Shown here: positions 38,762 through 46,233 of the stretch, piece after piece
How positions within the stretch are numbered: position 1 is the first letter of the stretch
Layout of the letters: every line of letters begins with the position of its first letter
From: Phycisphaerales bacterium
GTDB taxonomy: Bacteria; Planctomycetota; Phycisphaerae; Phycisphaerales; UBA1924
Assembly: GCA_035627955.1 (NCBI GenBank)
Contig: DASPKU010000001.1
Coordinates: 310,001 to 374,000, forward strand
Reading direction: 5' to 3'
DNA length: 64,000 nucleotides
The notes under the pieces: model-generated
Told to the model about the DNA's origin: nothing
Seen by the model: only the letters and a program-made list of their open reading frames with translations
Database searches by the model: none
Made by a program: the position numbers and the translations under genes

Positions 38762-41665
38762 TCAATCTGTGGTGAGCTCTTTGAGTTTGCGGAGTTGGTC
38801 GAACGCCTGGAGGGGGGTGAGGGCGTCGAGCTTCACTTCCTTGAGGGCGTCGATGGCGGGGTGCTGGAGGTACTGGGTGAAGAGGGGGAGCTGGCCGTCT
38901 TCGTCGATGGGGCGGGGCTTGGGCACTCGCTTGGTATCGGGTTTCGCCGTGGTGCTCGAGGGGGCGTTGATAGGTAGCGAGCTTGAGGTGCCGGCAGTGT
39001 GGACGGCGAGGGAGGCGAGGACTTCGCGGCCGCGGGAGACGACGGTGGCGGGGATGCCGGCGAGCCGGGCGACATGCAGGCCGTAGGACTGGTCGGTGCG
39101 GCCGGGGAGGATGCGGTGGAGGAAGACGATCTGCGCGTGGTCGTCGCCGCCGGGCCACTCGCGGACGGCGACGTGGAGGTTGGTGACGCGGCCGGGGAGG
39201 CGTTCTTCGAGGTCGGTGAGCTCGTGGTAGTGGGTGGCGAAGAGGGTGCGGGGGCCCGACGAAGTCGGAAGTCGGAAGTCGGAAGCCGGAAGTGAAGGCG
39301 ATGTGGGATGTGGGATGTCGGATGTCGGATGTGAAGGCGAAGCCAAGTGCTCCACGATGGCCCAGGCGAGGGAGAGGCCGTCGAGGGTGCTGGTGCCGCG
39401 GCCTATTTCGTCGAGGACGACGAGGGAGTGGGGCGTGGCGTGGTTGAGGATGTTGGCGGTCTCGATCATCTCGACCATGAAGGTCGACTGGCCCGCGTGG
39501 AGGGCGTCGTCGGCGCCGATGCGGGTGAAGACGCGGTCAACGAGGCCAATGGTGGCGCGGTCGGCGGGGATGTAGCTGCCGGTGTGGGCGAGGAGGGTGA
39601 GGAGGGCGGTCTGGCGGATGTAGGTGCTTTTACCGGCCATGTTGGGGCCGGTGATGAGGGCGAGAGCGGGGAAGTGGGAAGTGGGAAGTCGGAAGTCGGA
39701 GCCGGAGGGGAAGGCGAACGCGCTGCGGTCGCCGAGTTCGATGTCGTTGGGGACGAAGTCGCCGCCGAGGGATTCGTCGAGAACCGGATGGCGACCGGCG
39801 TGAATCTGGAGGGCGGGCTGCTGGACGATGGTGGGGCGGGTCCAGCCTCGGCGCTGGGCCTTGTCGGCGAAGCCCAGGAGGACATCGAGCTCGGCGACGG
39901 TGTCGGAGAAGAGGGAGATGGCGGGGAGGGCGGTGGTGGCCTGCTCGCAGAGCCTGGTGAAGATGTCGCGCTCGCGGTCGAGGGCTCTTGCCTCGGCGCT
40001 GGTGACCTTGGTCTCGTACTCGCGGAGCTCGGGGGTGGTGTAGCGCTCGGCGTTCTTGAGGGTCTGCTTGCGGGTGAGCTCGGGCGGGGCATTGCGGGAC
40101 TGGGCCTGTGGGAGCTCGATGTAGTAGCCGGAGACCTTGTTGAAGCCGACCTTGAGGCCGGGGAGCTTGTGGCGAGAGGCGAGGGTGCCCTGGTAATCGG
40201 CGAGCCAGGAGGTGGAGTCCTTCTGGAGGGCGCGGGCTTCGTCGAGGGCGGCGTCGTAGCCGTCGCGGATGAGGCCTCCCTCGCGGAGGTGGGCGGGTGG
40301 CTCTTCGATGCACGCGGCGAGGATGGCGCTGGCGATTGGCGTGATGGTGTTGCGCGACTGGCGGAGGCGCTGCTCGATGGTGGCGAGGGCGGGGACGCCT
40401 TCGAGGGCTTCGAGCAGGGCGTCGGCCTTGTCGAGGGAGCGGGCGAGGCCGACGAGGTCGCGGGGGGTGGCGCGGCCGAGGGAGACGCGCCCGGCGATGC
40501 GGGCGATGTCCTGGACATTGCTCAGGGTTTCGCCGAGCTGCGCGGCGAGGGTGCGGTCGTCGATGAGGGTGGCGACGGCGTGCTGGCGGGCCTCGATGGC
40601 GGCGAGGTCGCGGAGGGGGCGGCAGAGCCAGTCGCGGAGGAGGCGCTTGCCCATCGCGGTGCGGACGACGGAGCGCGGGCCGGTGACGGCGGCGAGGAAG
40701 ACGCCGAGGAGCGAGCCCTCGAGGCTGCCGGAGGAGGCGGAGGTCTGGCCGCGGATGGTGCGTTCGATCTCGAGGGAGCGGAGGGAGACGGCGTCGATGG
40801 TGACGAAGTTGTGGGGGTCCTCGCGGCGTGGGGGGCGGAGGTGTTTTAAGCTCGCGCGGCTCGCGGCGAGGCCGGCGGTGGCGGCGGTCTTGGCGTCCTC
40901 TTCGCTGAGGGTCTGGGTTTCCTGGAGGTAGCGGATGATGGCGCCGGCGGCGGGGATGGCGGGGTCGTCCTCACGGAGGCCGAAGCCGGCGAGGGTGCTG
41001 ACCTGGAAGTGGTTGGTGAGGGCCTCGAGGGCCTCGCTGACGCGGAACTGCCAGCTCGCGCGAGGGGTGCCGGAGAGGCCGAGGCGGTCGAGGACCTTCT
41101 TGACGCGCGGGGCGGGCTTGAGGTCGGCGGCGGCGTAGAGGAGCTCGCGGACGCCACGGCGGGCGAGCTCGTCGGCGATGGTGGCGTGGCTGCAATCGAT
41201 CAGCGTGAACAGGCCGGTGGCGACCTCGACCACGGCGAGAGAAGCGGGGGAGTCGTCGCCGTCGCCGGTGAAGACGATGGCGGCGAGGGTGGTAGGGGCC
41301 TCGGACTCGAGGAGCGATTCGTCGACGAGCGTGCCGGGGGTGAGCACGCGGGTGACGGCGCGGGGGACCAGACCCTTGGGCGCCTGCGAGGCTTCCATGA
41401 GCTGCTCGCACACGGCCACCCTGAAACCCTGGGCAATGAGGCGCTTGAGGTAGGTGTCGAGCTGGTGGTAGGGCATGCCGCACATGGGCACGCCCTCGGT
41501 GCGCTGGGTGAGGGTGAGGCCGATGGCGCGGGAGACGGTGACAGCGTCGTCGTCGAAGAGCTCGTAGAAGTCGCCGATGCGGAACAGGAGCACGCAGTCG
41601 GGGTGCCGCTTCTTGAAGCGGTAGTACTGCTGCATCGCGGGTGTTTCGCGGGGGTCGGACGCCAT
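38762..41665 (-). CDS. mutS: DNA mismatch repair protein MutS with repeat-encoded insertions
   Basis: A 967-residue MutS. The N-terminal mismatch-binding domain has TPAMQQYYRFKKRHPDCVLL, the lever and clamp follow, and the ATPase domain has Walker A GPNMAGKST (near 671), the DEIGRGTSTLDG Walker B and ATHYHEL. Two segments interrupt otherwise conserved regions. One, just before Walker A (39668-39705), is encoded by a GGAAGTC-type heptamer; the other, between VEHLA and GPRTLFATHYHE (39258-39342), contains tandem GGAAGTC and GGATGTS repeats and adds about 28 residues rich in Ser, Pro, Thr, Asp and Phe. Both keep the frame. MutL is not in this window. The gene runs toward the glycosyltransferase gene and starts 75 bases after rdgB. 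Confidence 0.95.
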   Translation of the reverse strand: MASDPRETPAMQQYYRFKKRHPDCVLLFRIGDFYELFDDDAVTVSRAIGLTLTQRTEGVPMCGMPYHQLDTYLKRLIAQGFRVAVCEQLMEASQAPKGLVPRAVTRVLTPGTLVDESLLESEAPTTLAAIVFTGDGDDSPASLAVVEVATGLFTLIDCSHATIADELARRGVRELLYAAADLKPAPRVKKVLDRLGLSGTPRASWQFRVSEALEALTNHFQVSTLAGFGLREDDPAIPAAGAIIRYLQETQTLSEEDAKTAATAGLAASRASLKHLRPPRREDPHNFVTIDAVSLRSLEIERTIRGQTSASSGSLEGSLLGVFLAAVTGPRSVVRTAMGKRLLRDWLCRPLRDLAAIEARQHAVATLIDDRTLAAQLGETLSNVQDIARIAGRVSLGRATPRDLVGLARSLDKADALLEALEGVPALATIEQRLRQSRNTITPIASAILAACIEEPPAHLREGGLIRDGYDAALDEARALQKDSTSWLADYQGTLASRHKLPGLKVGFNKVSGYYIELPQAQSRNAPPELTRKQTLKNAERYTTPELREYETKVTSAEARALDRERDIFTRLCEQATTALPAISLFSDTVAELDVLLGFADKAQRRGWTRPTIVQQPALQIHAGRHPVLDESLGGDFVPNDIELGDRSAFAFPSGSDFRLPTSHFPALALITGPNMAGKSTYIRQTALLTLLAHTGSYIPADRATIGLVDRVFTRIGADDALHAGQSTFMVEMIETANILNHATPHSLVVLDEIGRGTSTLDGLSLAWAIVEHLASPSHPTSDIPHPTSPSLPASDFRLPTSSGPRTLFATHYHELTDLEERLPGRVTNLHVAVREWPGGDDHAQIVFLHRILPGRTDQSYGLHVARLAGIPATVVSRGREVLASLAVHTAGTSSSLPINAPSSTTAKPDTKRVPKPRPIDEDGQLPLFTQYLQHPAIDALKEVKLDALTPLQAFDQLRKLKELTTD
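39258..39342. repeat. In-frame heptamer repeat inside mutS (copy 1)
   Basis: GGAAGTC/GGAAGCC tandem (39262-39293) followed by GGATGTG/GGATGTC tandem (39300-39332). Translated as a seven-residue cycle (SDFRLPT and HPTSDIP forms) inside the MutS ATPase domain, at a loop site between conserved motifs. Confidence 0.85.
39668..39705. repeat. In-frame heptamer repeat inside mutS (copy 2)
   Basis: GGGAAGT, GGGAAGT, CGGAAGT, CGGAG... seven-base tandem, read as SDFRLPTSHFP just before the Walker A strand. It shares the SDFRLPTS peptide with copy 1. Confidence 0.85.
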
Positions 41666-41686
41666 GGGAGGAACAGGGTACCGCGC

Positions 41687-41720
41687 GATGTCGGATGTGG
41701 GATGTCGGATGGCGGATGTG
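41687..41720. repeat. GGATGTC heptamer repeat between mutS and rdgB
   Basis: GATGTCG-GATGTGG-GATGTCG-GATGGCG-GATGTG, five seven-base units in the 75-base gap between the two leftward genes. It is the same family as in mutS but in non-coding DNA. Confidence 0.8.
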
Positions 41721-41740
41721 ACAGGAACCGACAGGCGGAA

Positions 41741-42421
41741 TCAGCCGTGCGGTCCCCTGAGAAGCTGGGCGATTTCGTGGGCCATTGCCTTGGCGGCGTG
41801 GGCGCGGTGGGAGAGGGCGTTCTTCTGGTCCTTGGGGAGCTCGGCGGAGGTGAGGTGAAAGTCGGGGGCGACGAGGAAGAGGGGGTCGTAGCCGAAGCCG
41901 TTGTGGCCGCGGGGGACGTGGGGGGGCGTGCCGATGCGGCCCTCGAAGGTGCCGCGGGTGAGGGCTGCTGGGATAGGGGAGTTGGGGAGGGCCAGGGCCA
42001 TGACGCAGACGAACCGCGCTGAGCGCTGCTCGGGGGGCACACCTTCCAGTTCGCGGAGGATGCGGGCGTTGTTGAGGCCGTCTCGCTGTTCGCGGGGTTT
42101 GCCGTCGTCGTGGCCCTCGTTGTAGTAGTGGCTGCTGATGACGCCGGGACGGCCTTGCAGAGCGTCGATCTCGAGGCCGGAGTCGTCGGCGAGTGCGGGT
42201 AGGCCGGTCTGCTGGGCGTAGCTGAGGGCCTTGATGGTGGCGTTGTCGGCGAAGGTACTGCCGGTTTCGTGGGGCTCGACCGTGTGGGCGGGGACATCCT
42301 TGAGGCCAAGAAAGCGGACGCCTTTGATGCCCGCGTCGGCGAAGATCGCGCGGAGCTCATCGACCTTGTGGGGATTGCCGGTCGCGAGGACGATCGTGGA
42401 GAGGTGGGCGTAGGCGGGCAT
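41741..42421 (-). CDS. rdgB: RdgB/HAM1-type non-canonical purine NTP pyrophosphatase
   Basis: A 226-residue ITPase-like protein that clears dITP, XTP and similar nucleotides, preventing mutation. The family signature appears as TIVLATGNPHKVDELRAI at the start, ADDSGLEIDALQGRPGVISSHY (the substrate and metal region), ARFVCVMAL, and GHNGFGYDPLFLV with AELPKDQKNALSHRAHA. It lies upstream of mutS on the same strand, 75 bases away, so two mutation-avoidance genes may be co-transcribed, with a heptamer repeat between. ATG 42421 is chosen because the long upstream frame is antisense to the PfkB gene. Confidence 0.93.
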   Translation of the reverse strand: MPAYAHLSTIVLATGNPHKVDELRAIFADAGIKGVRFLGLKDVPAHTVEPHETGSTFADNATIKALSYAQQTGLPALADDSGLEIDALQGRPGVISSHYYNEGHDDGKPREQRDGLNNARILRELEGVPPEQRSARFVCVMALALPNSPIPAALTRGTFEGRIGTPPHVPRGHNGFGYDPLFLVAPDFHLTSAELPKDQKNALSHRAHAAKAMAHEIAQLLRGPHG

Positions 42422-42449
42422 GCTGACATTGTTGTCATACTCTCGCGGC

Positions 42450-43775
42450 ATGAGAGAAAGGCAGCAGATTGCGGGTGCGGCGGCGGACGCGCTGGAGGGG
42501 CTGGCACGCGAGGGCAAGTTCAGGCCTGCGCTGATCGGGTTCGATGGGTTTATCGATGCGATCACCGAGGCGGTGGACACGCGGCACGATATGACCCCGC
42601 GCGGGTACACGCGGATGCGAACGATCACGCAGTTCGCTGCGCGGGCCGCGGCGGCCGCGGGGAAGAGCACGAACATTGAGCTGGTGGTGACGGAGGAGCG
42701 GTTCGGGGGGAATGGGCCGCTGATGGCGGGGGCCCTTGGCAGAGTGGGTGTGCCGGTGACGTATGTGGGGGGCGTGGGGGCTGGGGCAGGGGAGGGAGAA
42801 CGGAGAGCGGAAAACGGGGGGAAGGCAAGCCCCGCTCTCGGCTCTCCGCTCTCCCTGCCTTTGCATCCCGTCTTCCGGCCCTTCGCGCGGCGCTGCCGTG
42901 CGGTGTACCCGATCTGCCCGCCAGCGCACACCGATGCGCTGGAGTTCGATGACGGCAAGATCATGTTCAACCGGCCGGCGAACGCGCAGGCGGTGACGTG
43001 GGAGCGGATCGTGGAGGTGCTGGGGCTCGACGTGCTGGTGCGGCTGGTGGGCGAGGCTTCGCTGCTGGGGATCGTGAACTGGTCGCTGCTGGGGGGTGTG
43101 GAGGGGATCTGGCGCGGGCTGATGCGGGACGTGCTGCCGAGGGTGCAGGACGCCAGGAGCAAGCGGGTGTACATTGACCTGTCGGACCCTGCGAAGCGCA
43201 CGGATGAGGATGTGCGGCGGGCGATGGGGCTGCTGCGCGAGTTGAACGAGCACGTGCCGGTGACGCTGGGGCTGAACCTGGCGGAGGCGGAGCGGATGGC
43301 AAGGGTGTTCGGGCTTGGAATCAGAGAGGGTGGGAGCGGGGGGGCGGGCTTTCAGCCCGCAGCGGAGGTTCTTGGAGACCTCGGAATGCGTGTGAGGCGG
43401 ACGGAAGAAGAGGAAGATTGCGGGCTGAAAGCCCGCCTCCCCGGCCTGAAGGTGTTGGTGCCGGAACTCGCGGCGGCGCTGCGGGGCTCCATGCGGCTGG
43501 ACACCATCGTGGTCCACCCGCGCGAGGGCGCGGCCGCCGCGAGCGAGGACGGCGCCGCGTGGTTCGATGGCCCCTTCACCAGCACGCCGCGGCTGTCCAC
43601 GGGGGCGGGCGATCACTTCAACGCGGGGTTCGCACTGGCGCAGGTGCACGGGTTGCCTCTGGCGCAGTGCCTGGCGGTGGGCTGTGCGGTGAGCGGGGCG
43701 TACGTGCGGGACGCGGAGTCGCCCTCGCTGGAGCGGCTGGTGGGGTTCATGCGATCACTGCCAGCGGCGGAGTGA
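42450..43775 (+). CDS. PfkB-family carbohydrate kinase with repeat-derived insertions
   Basis: A 441-residue ribokinase-type sugar or nucleoside kinase. The core is clear: LIGFDGFIDAITEAV at the start, VVTEERFGGNGPLMAGALGRVGVPVTYVGGVGA, and the ATP/active-site motif RLSTGAGDHFNAGFALA near the C-terminus with the catalytic aspartate in GAGD. Two stretches are not part of the fold. One (42794-42855) is a 26-base-arm inverted repeat encoding GEGERRAENGGKASPALGSP; the other (43338-43443) is bounded by an inverted pair of GCGGGCTTTCAGCCCGC palindromes. They enlarge the protein beyond the usual length of 300-350 residues. ATG 42450 lacks a strong ribosome binding site. Its substrate is not indicated by neighbours. 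Confidence 0.85.
   Translation: MRERQQIAGAAADALEGLAREGKFRPALIGFDGFIDAITEAVDTRHDMTPRGYTRMRTITQFAARAAAAAGKSTNIELVVTEERFGGNGPLMAGALGRVGVPVTYVGGVGAGAGEGERRAENGGKASPALGSPLSLPLHPVFRPFARRCRAVYPICPPAHTDALEFDDGKIMFNRPANAQAVTWERIVEVLGLDVLVRLVGEASLLGIVNWSLLGGVEGIWRGLMRDVLPRVQDARSKRVYIDLSDPAKRTDEDVRRAMGLLRELNEHVPVTLGLNLAEAERMARVFGLGIREGGSGGAGFQPAAEVLGDLGMRVRRTEEEEDCGLKARLPGLKVLVPELAAALRGSMRLDTIVVHPREGAAAASEDGAAWFDGPFTSTPRLSTGAGDHFNAGFALAQVHGLPLAQCLAVGCAVSGAYVRDAESPSLERLVGFMRSLPAAE
42794..42855. repeat. Inverted repeat inserted in the PfkB kinase gene
   Basis: Arms 42794-42819 and 42830-42855 match at 22 of 26 positions when one is reverse-complemented, with a ten-base loop. The left arm itself is a heptamer series (GGAGAAC, GGAGAGC, GGAAAAC). 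It is in frame. Confidence 0.8.
43338..43443. repeat. Paired REP-like palindromes inside the PfkB kinase gene
   Basis: Two copies of GCGGGCT-TTC-AGCCCGC in opposite orientation (43344-43360 and 43420-43436) with extended flanks that are reverse complements (GGGGRGGCGGGC...GCCCGCAR). Between them are about 60 bases. The whole insert stays in frame and gives GGAGFQPA and CGLKARLP. Confidence 0.85.
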
Positions 43776-43800
43776 TCGGCTTGATCGTGAGGGATCACTC
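43770..43800. terminator. Hairpin between convergent genes
   Basis: GAGTGATC ... GATCACTC, 8 bp with a 15-base loop, in which both stop codons (TGA at 43773 and its mirror at 43795) fall inside the arms. It lacks T tracts, so a shared bidirectional terminator is only possible. Confidence 0.35.
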
Positions 43801-46029
43801 CACGTTGAGGCCCGCGACGTAGTTGTTCAGGTCCGCCTCAGCCTTGCGGAGGGCTTCGCGGGCTTTGTCGAGGTCGTTGGCGAGCTGCTCGACCCTGGTT
43901 TCCTGCTCGGTGAGCTTCTTGAGGTAGTTGGCGTACAAGGTGGAGGTGCGGTCGATCGCGGCCATGTTCTGCCGAATACGGTTCTGGTCGGTGTCGATCG
44001 CCTGCCGCTGGGACTCGAGGTCTGCGATGCGCTGCTGGGCCTGGCTGACCAGCGACTGGAGGCGCTGTGCCTCGCGGAAGGCCTGGATCACGGCGTCGCT
44101 CACGACGCCGTTGCCCTGCTGCTGGTAGGCGAGCAGCGTGGGCAGGTCGATCGAGAGCACGCCGATGGTGCGGCTGCTGATGAGCTCCTGGGCGATCTTG
44201 ATCGTGCTCGCCTTGGTGGCCTCGACGGGCACCTCGAAGCGGTAGAGGGTGTCGGTCTGCTCGGCGGGCTGCTTGGGCTGAGCGAGCGTCCAGCCGCCGC
44301 CCAGGCGGGGCTGCTCCACGACGACGAGGCGGTCGCGGGCCTTGTCCTTGTTGGTGAAGGTGTACGACACGGCGTTCTGGTAGAGGCTGGTGATGTCGAA
44401 GGCGCCGCGCACGAGCTTGACGCGGCGGATGCGCTCGTGGCTCTCGTCCTTGCGGAGGACGTTGACGTCGAGGTCAACGGAGTACGCGAGCAGGCGCTTG
44501 TCACCCGCGGGGACGTGGCCGATCTGGGCGTCGCCCGCGTAGGCGCCGCCGTCGAAGACGCTGATAGGGCCGGGCATGAACTGGAGGTTTGATGTGTTGC
44601 GGATCTCCAGGCCGCGCATCGGGTGCTCGCCGCCGTCGGAGGGGTTGAAGATGCTCACGCGGCGGCCGTCGATGCCGGCGTTGAGCAGCGGGATCATGGC
44701 GGAGCGCTGCCGTTCGACGGTGACGGGGTGGTCGACCTGGTACATGAAGACCTCGCCGGCCTCGACGGCCCCGCCCTGGGCGCGGGCGGCGTAGCCGGTC
44801 ATGTCTTCGGCGGACAACGGCTCGGCGACTTCGGCGACAGCGTTGTTATCACGGAAGGGTGACTGTCCGCCCGCGGCCTTCGAGGCGGGAGCCGGTGCCG
44901 GGGCCTCGCGGCGAGCACGGTCGCCCGGTCGACCGAGCGTGCGCTGCAGGTCCATCTCTGGCGCGTTGGTGTAATCGGTGCCCGCCGCGTACTGCCGCGG
45001 CAGCACGCCCGGCACCATGGGCACGGGGATCTCGGGGCGGAAGACGTAGAGCGGCTCGTACAGGTCCATGCGGAAGCTGACCGGGCGGCCCGCGACGAGC
45101 GAGAGCGTGACGTCCTTCCAGTCCTCGTCGGTGGTGTTCTCGACGATGGCCCAGGCCTGCATGGTGAAGCGGTCGTCGTTCTTCACCGGCTCAGCCTTGT
45201 CCTTGCTCTTCTGGGCGTCGGGCAGGACCAGGCGGTAGCTGGTCTTCCACATGGGGGCTTCCTGCACGTACGCGACGACGCACTCGCGGGCGCCCTCACC
45301 TGCGAAGTGGACATCCACGGTCTTGGTGCGGTCGGCGCGGTACTCGGCGACGGCGGCGAGGGCGCGGCCGAGCTCGGCGTTGAGGGCCTGGTCCTTCAAC
45401 TCGACGGAGTTGGCCAGCGAGAGCTTGATGGAGCGGATGCCGGCGCTGGTGACGATGTTGAGGTACTCGACGGGGACGGGCGGGGCGTCCTTGGTGACCG
45501 GCTCCATCTTGGTCTCGACGCCCAGGATCACGCCCTCAACGGTGGCGTCGGCGAAGGTAACGCGGACCTCGGTGCCGCGGAGCGCGGCGAGCAGCTGGCC
45601 GAGCGTGGGGTTGTTGGAGATGTCGACGCCGAAGCTGGCGAGGCGGCGGCTGAGCGGTTCCTTGCTGCCGTAGCTGATGCCGTCCACCGTGCCCTGGCGG
45701 GAGAGGTCGAGCGCGACCATGGACTTGAGGATGTCGTTGATCTGCTCGGTCTTGAAGCGGAGCTGCACGGCGGCGTTGCCCTGCACGAGGCCGCGGCGCT
45801 CGAAGGAGCCGACGCCGGAGCGGTAGAGGGTGATGCGGCGGATGGGAAGCTCGTCCTGGCCTTGCGACACGAGGGGGCGGCCCTCGGTGCGCAGCTCGTT
45901 GCGGCCGCCGTCGGCACTGTCGCGCTGGGCGAGGGCGGTGGGGGCGGCGAGGGCCAGCCCGGCGACGGCGGCGAGCACGGCAGTGCGGGTGAGGCGGAGG
46001 GCACGGGTGGCGAGGGCGGTCGAGGGCAT
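43795..46029 (-). CDS. DUF4139 domain exported protein
   Basis: A 744-residue exported protein with a signal peptide (MPSTALATRALRLTRTAVLAAVAGLALAAPTALA). The core is a DUF4139-type region, marked by YRSGVGSFERRG near the start, AYVQEAPMWKTSYRLVL, WAIVENTTDEDWKDVTLSL and a late HVPAGDKRLLAYSVDLDV. The last 110 residues form a coiled coil (REAQRLQSLVSQAQQRIADLESQRQ... and LTEQETRVEQLANDLDKAREAL). The function of DUF4139 is unknown; beta-rich structure and export suggest envelope work. AAGGAG stands five bases before ATG 46029. It is convergent with the kinase gene. Confidence 0.87.
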   Translation of the reverse strand: MPSTALATRALRLTRTAVLAAVAGLALAAPTALAQRDSADGGRNELRTEGRPLVSQGQDELPIRRITLYRSGVGSFERRGLVQGNAAVQLRFKTEQINDILKSMVALDLSRQGTVDGISYGSKEPLSRRLASFGVDISNNPTLGQLLAALRGTEVRVTFADATVEGVILGVETKMEPVTKDAPPVPVEYLNIVTSAGIRSIKLSLANSVELKDQALNAELGRALAAVAEYRADRTKTVDVHFAGEGARECVVAYVQEAPMWKTSYRLVLPDAQKSKDKAEPVKNDDRFTMQAWAIVENTTDEDWKDVTLSLVAGRPVSFRMDLYEPLYVFRPEIPVPMVPGVLPRQYAAGTDYTNAPEMDLQRTLGRPGDRARREAPAPAPASKAAGGQSPFRDNNAVAEVAEPLSAEDMTGYAARAQGGAVEAGEVFMYQVDHPVTVERQRSAMIPLLNAGIDGRRVSIFNPSDGGEHPMRGLEIRNTSNLQFMPGPISVFDGGAYAGDAQIGHVPAGDKRLLAYSVDLDVNVLRKDESHERIRRVKLVRGAFDITSLYQNAVSYTFTNKDKARDRLVVVEQPRLGGGWTLAQPKQPAEQTDTLYRFEVPVEATKASTIKIAQELISSRTIGVLSIDLPTLLAYQQQGNGVVSDAVIQAFREAQRLQSLVSQAQQRIADLESQRQAIDTDQNRIRQNMAAIDRTSTLYANYLKKLTEQETRVEQLANDLDKAREALRKAEADLNNYVAGLNVE

Positions 46030-46233
46030 GAGGGCTCCTTGGAGGTGTCGGGGTGTGCAACTCAGTGGTGCTTGGCGGCGGGCTCATCGGCCCGCGTTCG
46101 CCGCGTCTGTTTAGATCGCGGCGAGTGTGTTTGGTTCGCGCCACCAATGTATCCGTGCGGCGTGATCTTCGTGCCGGTTACATGGGTGTGACAGTCCGGC
46201 GTGCTCCCGAACGGAGTGCTTATCATCGGCCCG

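Noticed and set aside
39258-39342. CRISPR array
   Set aside because: The repeats are seven-base tandems without spacers, and they lie in a coding gene.
39258-39705. Inteins in MutS
   Set aside because: The inserts are 10-30 residues and lack splice motifs; they are repeat-encoded.
43770-43800. Operator-like palindrome GAGTGATC...GATCACTC
   Set aside because: It overlaps the two convergent stop codons. A terminator or coincidence is likelier than an operator at gene ends.
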